Assembly (NCBI RefSeq): GCF_900114345.1
Contig: NZ_FOZJ01000001.1
Coordinates: forward strand, 124,001-188,000
Source: Microbacterium sp. cf046
Lineage (GTDB): Bacteria; Actinomycetota; Actinomycetes; Actinomycetales; Microbacteriaceae
Length of the DNA stretch: 64,000 nt
Direction: 5' to 3'
Below, piece by piece: positions 1 to 8,975 of the stretch. The notes beneath the pieces are model-generated. The model saw only the letters and a program-made list of their open reading frames with translations, made no database searches and was not told where the DNA came from. How positions within the stretch are numbered: position 1 is the stretch's first letter; every line of letters starts with the position of its first letter. The position numbers were made by a program, and so were the translations under genes.

Positions 1-69
1 CACGCTACCGCGCGATCCAGTCCGACGGAGTGAGAGCTTTCGTCGCGCCCGGTGCGATCGTCGCAGCGG

Positions 70-459
70 TCAGGTGGATGCACGCGAGAGACGGAGGGTG
101 GATGCCGCGGCCTCGGCCGTGACCATCGATCGGGCCGCCATCGCTCCGTATTTGGTTTGGTAGGCGGCGTCGACCGCGTCGGCACCCCCGTCTCCCACGA
201 ACGCGACGGTCACATCGACGGAGCGTCCCGCCACACGGATCCACGCGCGCTCCGCGTGGAGCGACCTGCCGTACCAGCCGGTGTCGCGCCGCCGCCAGGT
301 GCGGACGAAGACGTCGTCGTCAACGACGACGACCCAGATCGGCGTCCACCGCCCTCGTCCACAGTCATCCCGCGGCGCGGCGATCTCGAGCTCGAGCGCC
401 CCATCGAGGTGGCGGAGGTCCTCCGGCGTCCAGTGTTCGACGGATGCGTGCTCAGTCAT
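70..459 (-). CDS. DUF2255 family protein
   Basis: A 129-residue soluble protein. It opens with a W-x-x-E-D-L segment, followed by a beta-rich core with IWVVVVDDDVFVRTW and a WYGRSL segment, the pattern of the DUF2255 family. Members resemble small flavin/nitroreductase-like barrels, but no reaction is established. It has no signal peptide or membrane segment. Its ATG at 459 lies 8 bases inside the 3' end of the LtrA-like gene on the same strand, so the two are probably cotranscribed and translationally coupled. The 69 bases between its stop and the window edge hold nothing I can call. Confidence 0.75.
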   Translation of the reverse strand: MTEHASVEHWTPEDLRHLDGALELEIAAPRDDCGRGRWTPIWVVVVDDDVFVRTWRRRDTGWYGRSLHAERAWIRVAGRSVDVTVAFVGDGGADAVDAAYQTKYGAMAARSMVTAEAAASTLRLSRAST

Positions 460-1648
460 GCTGTGCGCCCCACCGAAGCGACTCGACTGCGATCAGAATC
501 GTCACGAGCGCGAGGACACCGGCGAGGGCCCACAGGCCCGGGAGCGCGGACCACAGCGGAATCGCAGCCGCGATCACGACGGCGCTGATGAATCGCACCG
601 CGAGGATGCGACGCGACATCCGCAGCCAGAACGCGGCGGTCGCGGCGAGGAACAGCGCGACACCTGCACCCAGCGCTGCAGCCCCGAACCAGTCGAGGTG
701 ATCCTCGCCCAGGTGTCCCATCACCTCCTCGATGCCCAAGGCGGTCAGGATCACGCCGAGGATGATCGGCAGATGCAGGTAGGTGTACCCGTCGGACGCG
801 AGCTTCGCGCGTGCGACGCCGTCGGCACGCTCGAGCAGATGCTCGGCATCCTCGGCGATCCGCTGGAAATACGCCCACCACAGTGCCACCGACAGGCCGA
901 TGGCCAGGAGCGAGCCGATCACGATGGAAGCCGTGATGGCATCGAGGGAGACGCCGACGCCGATCGCGACGATCGACTCTCCCAGTGCGAGGATCACGAC
1001 CAGGCGGTGGCGTTCGGTGAAGTGCGCGACGGACTGGACGCGCCACGAGCCGCCGATGCTCGAGGTCACGTAGATGGCGAGCAGATCGACGACGATCGCA
1101 GCGGTCCAAACGATGAGCCGCCACTGCTCATCCAGCAGAGCGCCGACGATCAGCAGAACGATCGACGGCACCGCCGAGGCGCTGAGGCTCAGCAGCACCT
1201 GCCGCCGCAGGGCGGCATCCTTTCCCGCTGCGATGAGATACGTCGAGAGGTGCACCAGCCTGATCACCGCGTAGCAGCACGCGAACACGAGTGGCGCGTA
1301 GAGTCCGCCCTCGAGATCGTGGAAGGCCTCGGGGATGGTCAACGACAGGACGAAGACGGCGGCCGCGATGATCAGCGCCGTGCGCACCAGGCCCTCGTTC
1401 GCGTGCGCTTGATTGCCGAGCCACGCGAAGGACGACCACGACCACCACAGCAGGCCGAGCACCACGACCCCCTGCGCAACCGACGCGGGCGGCTCGCCAT
1501 GGGCCATCAGGAACGTCACCTGGGTGAACGCGAAGACGAAGACCAGATCGAAGAACAGCTCGAGCGTGGTGACCGAGTCACCCTCGCTCGCCGTGCGAAC
1601 GCCGAGCACGCGCGAGAGGCGCCCTCGCCCGTCACCCTGCCCCGACAT
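452..1648 (-). CDS. ltrA: Low temperature requirement protein A (LtrA) family membrane protein
   Basis: A 398-residue polytopic inner-membrane protein with roughly ten or more hydrophobic helices. The N-terminus carries TLELFFDLVFVFAFTQVTF, and the ELFFDLVFVFA block is the hallmark of the LtrA family. The family was named from a Listeria cold-growth mutant and its molecular role is unclear. I chose the ATG at 1648 because the conserved block starts about 27 residues later, and because a TAATGT hexamer (1656-1661, minus strand) ends 7 bases upstream with no Shine-Dalgarno, suggesting a leaderless message. An upstream in-frame ATG at 1801 would add 51 residues of low-complexity sequence read out of the neighbouring gene. 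Confidence 0.85.
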   Translation of the reverse strand: MSGQGDGRGRLSRVLGVRTASEGDSVTTLELFFDLVFVFAFTQVTFLMAHGEPPASVAQGVVVLGLLWWSWSSFAWLGNQAHANEGLVRTALIIAAAVFVLSLTIPEAFHDLEGGLYAPLVFACCYAVIRLVHLSTYLIAAGKDAALRRQVLLSLSASAVPSIVLLIVGALLDEQWRLIVWTAAIVVDLLAIYVTSSIGGSWRVQSVAHFTERHRLVVILALGESIVAIGVGVSLDAITASIVIGSLLAIGLSVALWWAYFQRIAEDAEHLLERADGVARAKLASDGYTYLHLPIILGVILTALGIEEVMGHLGEDHLDWFGAAALGAGVALFLAATAAFWLRMSRRILAVRFISAVVIAAAIPLWSALPGLWALAGVLALVTILIAVESLRWGAQHD

Positions 1649-1650
1649 GG

Positions 1651-1884
1651 CTAGAACATTAGCGCCAGCTCCACCGGTGGGGACTCGGTCGTCTGAGCGG
1701 CAGAAGGGGTCGGCACAGCGTCCGCCGTGCCGTTGCTGACCAGCAGCGCGAGCGCGGCGCCGAGGATCACCGGTACGACGATCGCGCCGATCGTGATCCA
1801 TAGCCAGGCGCGCTTCCTCCTCCGTGGCGGGGGCAGTGCCGGATCACCTGCGGGTTCGGAATCGTCGACGATCGGTTCAGACAC
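1651..1884 (-). CDS. Small single-pass membrane protein
   Basis: A 77-residue protein of unknown function. It has an acidic N-terminus (SEPIVDDSEPAGD), a basic proline-arginine patch, one transmembrane helix around residues 27-49 (WITIGAIVVPVILGAALALLV) and a short Ser/Thr/Pro tail that should face outward. The GTG at 1884 is favoured because a GAAGGGA ribosome site lies a few bases upstream. An ATG at 2064 is also in frame but adds residues without coding character. The stop nearly touches the ltrA start, so the two are probably coexpressed. The 243 bases between this start and the large regulator gene hold only a short inverted repeat (ACTCCC/GGGAGT at 2070-2086). Confidence 0.55.
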   Translation of the reverse strand: MSEPIVDDSEPAGDPALPPPRRRKRAWLWITIGAIVVPVILGAALALLVSNGTADAVPTPSAAQTTESPPVELALMF

Positions 1885-2127
1885 GGTCGGTCCCTTCGAT
1901 GAGCCCGGGGCGTTACCGAACGGCGGCGCGGACTCCCCCAGAGTCCGCGCCGCCAGGCTGAGTCGGCTGGAAACCGTGATTCCGGCCACACCCCAGTTGT
2001 GTGAGGCATCCGATGCCTCGATCCGCCGAGCCACGACACTGTGGCTCGTTGGAGAGAAGTCCACCCCACACTCCCCCGCAGGGAGTACGTAGTCCGCTAC
2101 CTGTTTCCGTGGCTTCGTGTGCGCGAC

Positions 2128-4788
2128 CTACTGCGGCATCGGCGACGTGCGCGCTGACGCGGTGTCCAGCGCAACGTTGGCGAGCGCCCCTCGATTGGGA
2201 AGACCGGACTTCGCGAGGGCGCGCAGAATGTGACCCTCGACTGTGCGGACCGAGATGCCGAGCAGGTCTGCGATCGCGCGATTCGACAGGCCGTCCGCGG
2301 CGAGGCGTGCGATCTCGTACTCGCGTTTGGACAGCGACGGCGCGTGCTCCAGTCGCCGCAGCGCGAAGGTCCGCGCACCCTGCGCGCGGGCGGCCAGCGT
2401 CGATGCCCGATGGTTCGCGCGGAGCGCCTCCCGCGTGCGTGCCGCAGCGTGCAGCTGGAACGCGCCCTGCGCGGCGGCATCCGCAGCGGCGACGAGGTCT
2501 CCCATCTCCTCGTACGCGCTGCTGACATGCTCGAGCGCCGAGGCGTCGGAGCGCTGCAGCGCTTCGGCATGCCGGAGCGCGATCCGCACCCGCGGGCCAT
2601 GGACCCGCTCGGAGAGCTCACGCAATCGGCGCACACCGGCGTGGTCGCCGAGTTGGGCGCCGAAAGCGAGCGCGAGCGACTCGTACCCCTCCGCGCCGGA
2701 GTTGCGCGCGCGCTCCGCCGAGGCGCGCGCAGCGGCGACCGCAGCGTCGATCCGCCCCTCTGCGGCGAGCACCAGGGACTCGGCGATGTCGACCTCGGGG
2801 AACAGGTAGGCGTATCCCGGATGCATGTCCTCGAGGGCCGCCTCGAATGCCGCCCGGGCCGGACCCGCATGTCCGCGCAGCGCGTGGGCTTGGGCAAGAT
2901 CCAGGTGGGAGCTGAACAGCAGCCCGTTCGGCGCGAGCGGGGCCAGATCGTCGCGGAGATCGTCGAAGATGTCCACTGCATCCTGGAGACGCGATTCGAT
3001 GAGCGCCGCTCGTCCGCGCAGGCGTCGCTCGAGCGTGGCGCCGATTCCATCGCTCCACGAAGCCTCGGCGACGAAGCGACGCGTGATGTCGACGGCGCTG
3101 AAGGACCGGCCGTCGATCCGGACGCCGGTGAGATGCATCTCCGCGACGCCGAACCGGAGATTCGCGGGCACGCGGCCGCCACCCTCGTAGCCGGTCACCG
3201 CGGCGCCTGCCGCATCCTCGCTCCGGCCCTGCACGGCGAACGCGGTCGTCCGCGTCCAGGCCAGCACCATCGTCCCGAAGGCGTCGGCCTCGGCCCCGAT
3301 CGTGGAGGCGATCCGCAGGCCGCGCGCCGCGTCGCCGAGCAGGACGGCGAAGAGTGCGCGCATCGCGCGCAGACTCGCGATGGCGACCGAATCGGCGGCT
3401 GAGTCCGCGGCGGATTCGACGAAGGCGACGGCGTCCTCAGGTCGGCGGAGCGGCCAGAAGAGGGTGCCGCCGTGAACCATCGCGACGTCGTGATCGCCGG
3501 CCGCCGCGATCTGCGCGTAGCGCTCGAGCACCGTCTTCGCCTCGGCACCGCGTGCCTGTCCGGTCAGCGCCATCCCCAGGGCGAGCAGGGCCTCTGGATG
3601 CTCGGCACCGGCCAGCGCGGCACGCGACAACCGCTCCGCCAGCTCGAGGTCGGTGACACTCAAGGCGAGCGTGGCCTCGGCGGCGAGACGATCCGGTGGC
3701 GCCACGAGTTCGGAGTCCAGACGAAGCCGCGCCGCTCTCAGGACGTCGTGAACGGAGGCTGTCCGCCCTTCCGCGATGTCGGCCGCCACCCACTCCGTCG
3801 CGAGTCGCCCGCTGAGCCGCATCCGTCGGTGAACGCCCATGCGCATCCGGGCCGTCTCCACATAGAGCGGATGCGATGCCTCCAGTTCGACGCCGCCCTG
3901 CGACCGGGAGCTGCGGATGAGCCCTTCGAGCTCGGCATGCTCGATGACGGTGGAGCCGACGACACGCTCGTACACCGAGCTCCTGAGGGGCGACGCGACG
4001 GCGAGCAGGTCGACGAGGTCCCTGAGCCCGGGGTCGAGCGAGTCGAGCAGGCTCCCGATCACATCGGTCAGGCCCTCGGGAAGGGCGGTGTCTCGGTGCC
4101 AGGTCCATTCGTCGCCATCGCTCGTGAAACGGGACGCGTCGATCTCACCTCGCACCAGTTCACGCAGATACAGGAAGTTCCCCCGGGTGAGTGCGTGGAT
4201 CTGGTCTATGCTGCTCGGGCGGATCCTCCGCGCGAGGACTGCCGTGAGCACGTCGGCGACGCCGGCGCGGTCGAGTTCCTCCACGCGGATGACGACGGTC
4301 GGTTCGCTTTCGATGAGGATCCGGATCGCCTCGGGCACTCTCATCCCGTCGCGAACCGTCAGCACGATGGACGCGCTCGCGCTCTGGGCGACCTCCGCAA
4401 CCACTGCGGCCGAGCGGTCGTCCAGGTGCTGGGCATCGTCGCAGATGAGCACCGGCATCAGCTGCTCATGAGGCCGGCGACCGACTCGCTCGCTGAGGCC
4501 GCGAAGGATCGTGACCGGCTCCGCCGTCGAGTCGCCGATGCCGACGAATGCACCCCACGGGATGGTCTGCAGCGAGCCGTTGGCACCGATCCATGTCACG
4601 CGACGCCCCCGACGGCGGTGCCACGCCGCAGCCTCGCGGGCGATCCGGGTCTTGCCGGCACCCGCGGTGCCTCGCAGCACGATCGTCATCGGTCCGTGCG
4701 AGACGAGGGGTTCCCGCAGGTGCGCGAAGATCTCGTCGCGCACCCGGAACGGCCAGTCCGTCCGTCTCGGTGCGGCATCACCCGTCAT
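2128..4788 (-). CDS. LuxR-family transcriptional regulator with AAA ATPase domain (LAL type)
   Basis: An 886-residue cytoplasmic regulator of the large ATP-binding LuxR class. An N-terminal P-loop ATPase has its Walker A at residues 40-47 (GTAGAGKT). A Walker B-like LICDDAQHLDDR follows near residue 115. A long alpha-helical, alanine-rich middle is consistent with TPR-like repeats. A C-terminal LuxR helix-turn-helix (LSKREYEIARLAADGLSNRAI) lies within the last 70 residues. Such proteins typically bind an inducer through the repeats and ATP through the NTPase, then activate nearby operons; the target here is unknown. The opposite strand shows long open frames that are GC-skew shadows. The gene diverges from the small gene at 5023 across a 234-base gap with a short palindrome. 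Confidence 0.9.
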   Translation of the reverse strand: MTGDAAPRRTDWPFRVRDEIFAHLREPLVSHGPMTIVLRGTAGAGKTRIAREAAAWHRRRGRRVTWIGANGSLQTIPWGAFVGIGDSTAEPVTILRGLSERVGRRPHEQLMPVLICDDAQHLDDRSAAVVAEVAQSASASIVLTVRDGMRVPEAIRILIESEPTVVIRVEELDRAGVADVLTAVLARRIRPSSIDQIHALTRGNFLYLRELVRGEIDASRFTSDGDEWTWHRDTALPEGLTDVIGSLLDSLDPGLRDLVDLLAVASPLRSSVYERVVGSTVIEHAELEGLIRSSRSQGGVELEASHPLYVETARMRMGVHRRMRLSGRLATEWVAADIAEGRTASVHDVLRAARLRLDSELVAPPDRLAAEATLALSVTDLELAERLSRAALAGAEHPEALLALGMALTGQARGAEAKTVLERYAQIAAAGDHDVAMVHGGTLFWPLRRPEDAVAFVESAADSAADSVAIASLRAMRALFAVLLGDAARGLRIASTIGAEADAFGTMVLAWTRTTAFAVQGRSEDAAGAAVTGYEGGGRVPANLRFGVAEMHLTGVRIDGRSFSAVDITRRFVAEASWSDGIGATLERRLRGRAALIESRLQDAVDIFDDLRDDLAPLAPNGLLFSSHLDLAQAHALRGHAGPARAAFEAALEDMHPGYAYLFPEVDIAESLVLAAEGRIDAAVAAARASAERARNSGAEGYESLALAFGAQLGDHAGVRRLRELSERVHGPRVRIALRHAEALQRSDASALEHVSSAYEEMGDLVAAADAAAQGAFQLHAAARTREALRANHRASTLAARAQGARTFALRRLEHAPSLSKREYEIARLAADGLSNRAIADLLGISVRTVEGHILRALAKSGLPNRGALANVALDTASARTSPMPQ

Positions 4789-4979
4789 GAGCGCACCGCC
4801 GCACGGGTCCTGTCACTCGCGCCGAGGTCGGCAGGGTCGGGCGCGCGCTGAGCATGCCTGGCCTGCCTTCCTGGGGGGTGCTGCTCGAATGAGCCGGATG
4901 GTTCGCTGCGTCAGCGGTGAGGTGATGCCGACGGGAAGCTGGTCTGATTCTATTTGCGCTGTATGGGAACTCTATGTGA

Positions 4980-4991
4980 GCGCTATAGCGC
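4980..4991. promoter_or_regulatory. 12-bp palindrome in divergent promoter region
   Basis: GCGCTATAGCGC is a perfect 12-base palindrome between the divergent genes at 4788 and 5023. A related half-site, TGCGCTGTAT, lies about 25 bases upstream. The surrounding bases are less GC-rich than the coding flanks, as expected of promoter DNA. Operator function is inferred only from position and symmetry. Confidence 0.4.
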
Positions 4992-5022
4992 CACCATTTG
5001 AGGCTACTGATACCGTCGGGGC

Positions 5023-5271
5023 ATGCCGCGACCGTATGGAGATCCCGTCGAGATCGTCACCGCCCCGATCCCGGCGCAGTCTCCGTTCATCCCGCTCGAT
5101 GCGAAGATCGTGGTCGGGGCGGTCGCTCCGGCCTCGCCCGATCCGATCCCGATCGTCCTGCTCCCAGGCTTCGAGTACCGGATGCGGGAATGGCGCCATC
5201 CCACGACCCATGAGATCCACTGGCGGCTCGAGCGGCGGAAGTCGTCTCAGCCCGGGGAGCCCGACGAGTAG
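5023..5271 (+). CDS. Small hypothetical protein
   Basis: An 82-residue, proline-rich soluble protein that I do not recognise. It has no cysteine, signal peptide or membrane helix. Alternating hydrophobic stretches (KIVVGAVAPASPDPIPIVLLPG) suggest a small beta fold. A TACCGT hexamer ends 6 bases before the ATG and there is no Shine-Dalgarno, matching the leaderless arrangement seen at several other genes here. A gene on the opposite strand is possible but has poorer codon use. It sits alone, divergent from the large LuxR-type regulator, and could be its target. Confidence 0.5.
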   Translation: MPRPYGDPVEIVTAPIPAQSPFIPLDAKIVVGAVAPASPDPIPIVLLPGFEYRMREWRHPTTHEIHWRLERRKSSQPGEPDE

Positions 5272-5323
5272 GTCAGAAGGATGCCGCGCCTCGTGTCAGC
5301 AGGCCACTGTCGGCACGAGCTGA

Positions 5324-5737
5324 TCAAGCCTGCGGATCGACCTCTCGCGGCGGGTTGTGCATGAACTCGATGCGGATGCCGTTGTCGTCCTCGACGAACG
5401 ACGCGTAGTACCTGTCGTTGAACCGCGGGTACAGCTTCGGCTCGCGAACGACGGACCATCCGGCACCGACGGCGACGCTGTGGAGCCGATCGACATCGGC
5501 GCGCGAATCGACCGCGAAGGCGAGATGCTGCCATCCCACGCGTCCATGCCGGTGCGGACCCGTGCCCGGCTCGCGGGCGGGGAGGAGGATCAGCTCCGTC
5601 TCCCCTTCCGCGTGCCACGAGACGCCGTTGTCGGCGTCGTAGCGGGTCAGCCCGAGCGCGGTCATCACGGGGTCGAACTGGCCGATCGCGGACGGAAGGT
5701 CGTCGACGCTGACGCCGATGTGGTCGAAGACGGGCAC
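5324..5737 (-). CDS. VOC (glyoxalase/bleomycin resistance) superfamily protein
   Basis: A protein of about 137 residues with the paired beta-alpha-beta-beta-beta repeats of the vicinal oxygen chelate fold. The first module starts VFDHIGVSVDDL, the second holds WQHLAFAVDSRADVDRLH. Candidate metal ligands are the His of FDHIGV, the His of WQHLAF and the Glu of IRIEFMHNP. Family members are metal-dependent dioxygenases, isomerases or resistance proteins, so the substrate cannot be read from sequence. I prefer the GTG just before PVFDHIG because homologues begin there. An ATG at 5806 is in frame, but its codon overlaps the start of the divergent arfB gene. Confidence 0.75.
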   Translation of the reverse strand: MPVFDHIGVSVDDLPSAIGQFDPVMTALGLTRYDADNGVSWHAEGETELILLPAREPGTGPHRHGRVGWQHLAFAVDSRADVDRLHSVAVGAGWSVVREPKLYPRFNDRYYASFVEDDNGIRIEFMHNPPREVDPQA

Positions 5738-5804
5738 CCAGGCAGTATTCCGCACTTCGAGGCGCTCCGGCGAGCGCGGGCGAAGGCCGGAGGATGATGG
5801 ATCC

Positions 5805-6242
5805 ATGCCTGCCGCTCATCGTCCTGGACTGAGGATCGACTCGGGGATCACGATCCCCGAGTCCGAGCTGTCCTGGCGATTCTCGCGCTCGTCCGGACCA
5901 GGCGGCCAGGGCGTGAACACCGCGGACTCGCGGGCGGAGCTCGTGTGGGATGCGGCCGGCTCCGCTGTTCTCTCACCGCTTCAGCGCGAGCGCCTCCTCT
6001 CCCGCCTGAGCGGGCGGCTTGTCGGCGGCGTGCTGACGATCACGGCGTCCGAGCATCGCGCGCAACTGCGGAACAGGGATGCCGCGCGCGCTCGACTCGC
6101 GGCGGTGGTGGCCGACGCCCTGCGGCCACCGGCGCCCCCGCGCAGACCGACCGCTCCGAGCCGAGGGTCGAAGGAGCGGCGACTCGCGGCGAAACAGCGG
6201 CGCACCGACATCAAGCGGCTGCGTCGGCCGCCCATCGACTGA
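5805..6242 (+). CDS. arfB: ArfB/YaeJ-like peptidyl-tRNA hydrolase (release-factor family)
   Basis: A 145-residue stand-alone release-factor catalytic domain. The segment SSGPGGQGVNTADSRAEL contains the GGQ motif that positions water at the ester bond of peptidyl-tRNA. The C-terminus is a long basic tail (KERRLAAKQRRTDIKRLRRPP), which in ArfB inserts into the empty mRNA channel of stalled ribosomes. Both features together indicate ribosome rescue rather than stop-codon decoding, because the codon-recognition domain is absent. The ATG at 5805 follows a GGAGGA ribosome site. The gene diverges from the VOC gene, and the two possible starts overlap. Confidence 0.88.
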   Translation: MPAAHRPGLRIDSGITIPESELSWRFSRSSGPGGQGVNTADSRAELVWDAAGSAVLSPLQRERLLSRLSGRLVGGVLTITASEHRAQLRNRDAARARLAAVVADALRPPAPPRRPTAPSRGSKERRLAAKQRRTDIKRLRRPPID

Positions 6243-6308
6243 CCTCTCACGCTCCCGAGCGATGGACAGCGATCGTGCGGGGCCCGACAATGGCACCATG
6301 GCGGGTCG

Positions 6309-8975
6309 ATGCGACGGCATCCTGGTGACGCCGACGAGTTCGCCGTGATGGCACGCGCCGGCGGCTCGGCGATCCGCACCCCTGACCAGCGACTCCGGAT
6401 CTTCGTCAGCTCGACCCTGAAGGAACTCGGGCCCGAGCGTCAAGCTGCACGCGCGGCGATCGAGCGACTGAGGCTCGCCCCGGTCATGTTCGAGCTCGGA
6501 GCGAGGCCGCATCCGCCGCGACAGCTCTATCGCGCGTACCTCGAGCAGAGCGACGTGTTCGTCGGGGTGTACTGGCAGGAGTACGGATGGATCGCACCGG
6601 GCGAGGAGATCTCCGGACTCGAGGACGAGTACCGCCTCGCGCCGACGGAGATGCCGAAGCTGATCTATGTGAAGCAGCCGGCCGACCGCGACCCGCGCCT
6701 CGAGGAGCTCATGGCGAGGGTGCGCGCTGACGACACCGCCTCGTACACGCCGTTCTCGACCGCTGACGAGCTCGCCGAGCTCATCGCCGCCGACCTGGCG
6801 ACGCTGCTCGCCGAACGGTTCGACGCATCGCGCGCGCCCTCGGGATCCTCAGTCGAGGCGAGTTCGGCGGGTCGCGTCCCCGCCCCATTCTCGGCCGCAC
6901 TGGGTCGCGAGCGCGACCTCGCGACCCTCCTCGCGTGGTTGCGTGAGGACTCCCGACGGCTCGTCACCCTGGTCGGCCCGGGCGGGATCGGCAAGAGCCG
7001 CCTCGCGATCGAGGTCGCGCGCAACACGGGCGACCACTTCGACCGTGTGACGTTCGTGTCCCTGGAGCAGGTGCGCGACCCCGGCGACGTGCTGCCTGCG
7101 ATCGCGCGTGAGCTCGGTGTGCGCGACACCGGCGCTGCCCCGCTCAGCGAACAGTTGGGGGTCGCGCGGGCGGGCCGTCGAGACCTCATCGTGCTCGACA
7201 ACTTCGAGCAGGTCGTCGAGGCCGCCGCGGACATCGTCTCGCTTCTGACCGACGTGCCCGGCGCGACCTTCCTGGTGACCAGCCGTACCCGGCTCCGGGT
7301 GCGAGCCGAGCACGTCTACGACGTCGAGCCGCTCGGGTTGCCGCCGGAGCCCTTCCAGGCGTCGATGCAGGCGATCCTGGATGCCCCGGCGGTGCAGCTG
7401 TTCCGCGACCGCGCGCGGTCGGCGGACCCCCGGTTCGACATCACCGAGGAGAACGCCGAGGACGTCGCCGGCATCTGCCGGGCGCTCGAAGGCGTCCCGC
7501 TCGCGATCGAGCTCGCCGCCGCACGCATCCGCGCGCTCTCCCCCGCGTCCATCCTCGCTCGACTCGATCGGATGCTGCCCCTGCTCGTCACCGCCGCGAG
7601 GGATGTTCCGGAGCGGCAGCGGACGATCCAGGCGACGGTCGAGTGGAGCATCGATCTGCTCGGCGCCGACGCGCGCGCGCTGTTCGGGCGGCTCGGGGTG
7701 TTCGCCGGCGCATTCAGTCTCGACGCGGTCGAGGCGGTCACCTCGGGAGAGCCGTGGGCCGCCGATCTGCTCGACACCCTCCTCGAACTCGTCGACGCCA
7801 GCCTTGTGCGGCAGCGTGAGGAACAGGCCCTGTCGCTCTTCTCGATGCTGGTCCCGGTGCGCGAGATCGCGACGGAACGCTTCGAGGCCGACCCGGATGC
7901 GGCGGCGGTGCGCCGCGCGCATGCGGACCACTACGTCGGTCTCGCGACCGGGACCGCACTGCTGCTGAGAGGGGCGACGCAGTCCGCCGCCCTCGACCGG
8001 CTCGAGGCCGAGCGCGACGACCTGCGCGCAGGCTGCCGCCATCTGATCGCGATCGGGGAGATCGACGTCGTGGCCGACGTGGTCTGGCGCCTGTTCCTCT
8101 ACTGGTGGATCCGCAACCTGCTGCCGGAGGTGAAGTCCTGGATGGATGCCGTTCTCGAATCCGGCCCTCGGCTCTCGCCCCGCGCCCGCGCGATCGCGCT
8201 CGCCTTCTCGTCGTGGGTCGCGCTGTGGCAGCCCGCCTCCGAGATCAGCACCGAGCGGATGGAGGAGGCGGTCGCGCTGTTCCGCGCGGTCGACGACGAG
8301 TTCAGCGTCGCGCTGGCCCTCACGATCGCATCGCTGTCGTACATGTCGGCGACGCCCCCCGACCTCGGCCTCGCCGAGGACCGGCAGCGCGCGGCGCTCG
8401 CATCGGATGCCGCGCGTGCGGACCCGACGTTCCATTCGCTGTTCGAGAGCGTGCTCGGGCGGATCCTGCACTTCCGTGGAGACGACGCCGGAGCCGTACG
8501 GTGCTTCGAGCGCGCACGGGAGCTGGCCGAGCACGCCGGCGACGAGTATGCCGAACGCATCGCGCTGAACCAGATCGGATGGTCGCGCATCGCGGTCGGC
8601 GAGCCGCAGCCCGAACTGTTCACGCGCGCGCTGGAGCTCTCGCTTCGGCTGCGGAATGAGGACGGCGATGCCTATGCGCTCGAAGGGCTCGCCGGATCGG
8701 CCGCGGTGGTCGGCGACGTCGAGCGGGCCGGCATCCTGCTGGGCGCCGCCGAGACGCTGCGCGCGCGCACCGGGCTCCACGAGCAGCGCCAGTACGTGAC
8801 CTACCAGGCCATCGTCGATGCCGTCCTGGCCACCGATCGCGCGGCCGAATTCGAGGCGGCGCGAGAGATCGGTCGCCGGATGCCGCGACGAGCCATGCTG
8901 GAGTACGCGCTCGACTCTGAGACGGACCCGGGCTCGGAGGATCAGCCGCTCAGGGCGCCTCCAGGAGTGCGGTGA
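6309..8975 (+). CDS. DUF4062 - STAND-type ATPase with TPR-like repeats
   Basis: An 888-residue multidomain protein. Residues about 28-180 form a DUF4062 domain (RLRIFVSSTLKELGPER, then DVFVGVYWQEYGWI), a Rossmann/TIR-like fold. An NTPase follows with Walker A near residue 222 (GPGGIGKS) and Walker B LIVLDNFEQV near 296. A winged-helix segment (RTIQATVEWSIDLLGADARALF) comes next, and the C-terminal half is helical repeats. This is the layout of STAND signal-transduction ATPases, where repeats sense a ligand, the NTPase oligomerises and the N-terminal domain acts. An ATG at 6348 is an alternative start and is closer to where the conserved domain begins; neither has a strong ribosome site. The last 26 bases overlap the convergent SRPBCC gene. 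Confidence 0.8.
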   Translation: MRRHPGDADEFAVMARAGGSAIRTPDQRLRIFVSSTLKELGPERQAARAAIERLRLAPVMFELGARPHPPRQLYRAYLEQSDVFVGVYWQEYGWIAPGEEISGLEDEYRLAPTEMPKLIYVKQPADRDPRLEELMARVRADDTASYTPFSTADELAELIAADLATLLAERFDASRAPSGSSVEASSAGRVPAPFSAALGRERDLATLLAWLREDSRRLVTLVGPGGIGKSRLAIEVARNTGDHFDRVTFVSLEQVRDPGDVLPAIARELGVRDTGAAPLSEQLGVARAGRRDLIVLDNFEQVVEAAADIVSLLTDVPGATFLVTSRTRLRVRAEHVYDVEPLGLPPEPFQASMQAILDAPAVQLFRDRARSADPRFDITEENAEDVAGICRALEGVPLAIELAAARIRALSPASILARLDRMLPLLVTAARDVPERQRTIQATVEWSIDLLGADARALFGRLGVFAGAFSLDAVEAVTSGEPWAADLLDTLLELVDASLVRQREEQALSLFSMLVPVREIATERFEADPDAAAVRRAHADHYVGLATGTALLLRGATQSAALDRLEAERDDLRAGCRHLIAIGEIDVVADVVWRLFLYWWIRNLLPEVKSWMDAVLESGPRLSPRARAIALAFSSWVALWQPASEISTERMEEAVALFRAVDDEFSVALALTIASLSYMSATPPDLGLAEDRQRAALASDAARADPTFHSLFESVLGRILHFRGDDAGAVRCFERARELAEHAGDEYAERIALNQIGWSRIAVGEPQPELFTRALELSLRLRNEDGDAYALEGLAGSAAVVGDVERAGILLGAAETLRARTGLHEQRQYVTYQAIVDAVLATDRAAEFEAAREIGRRMPRRAMLEYALDSETDPGSEDQPLRAPPGVR

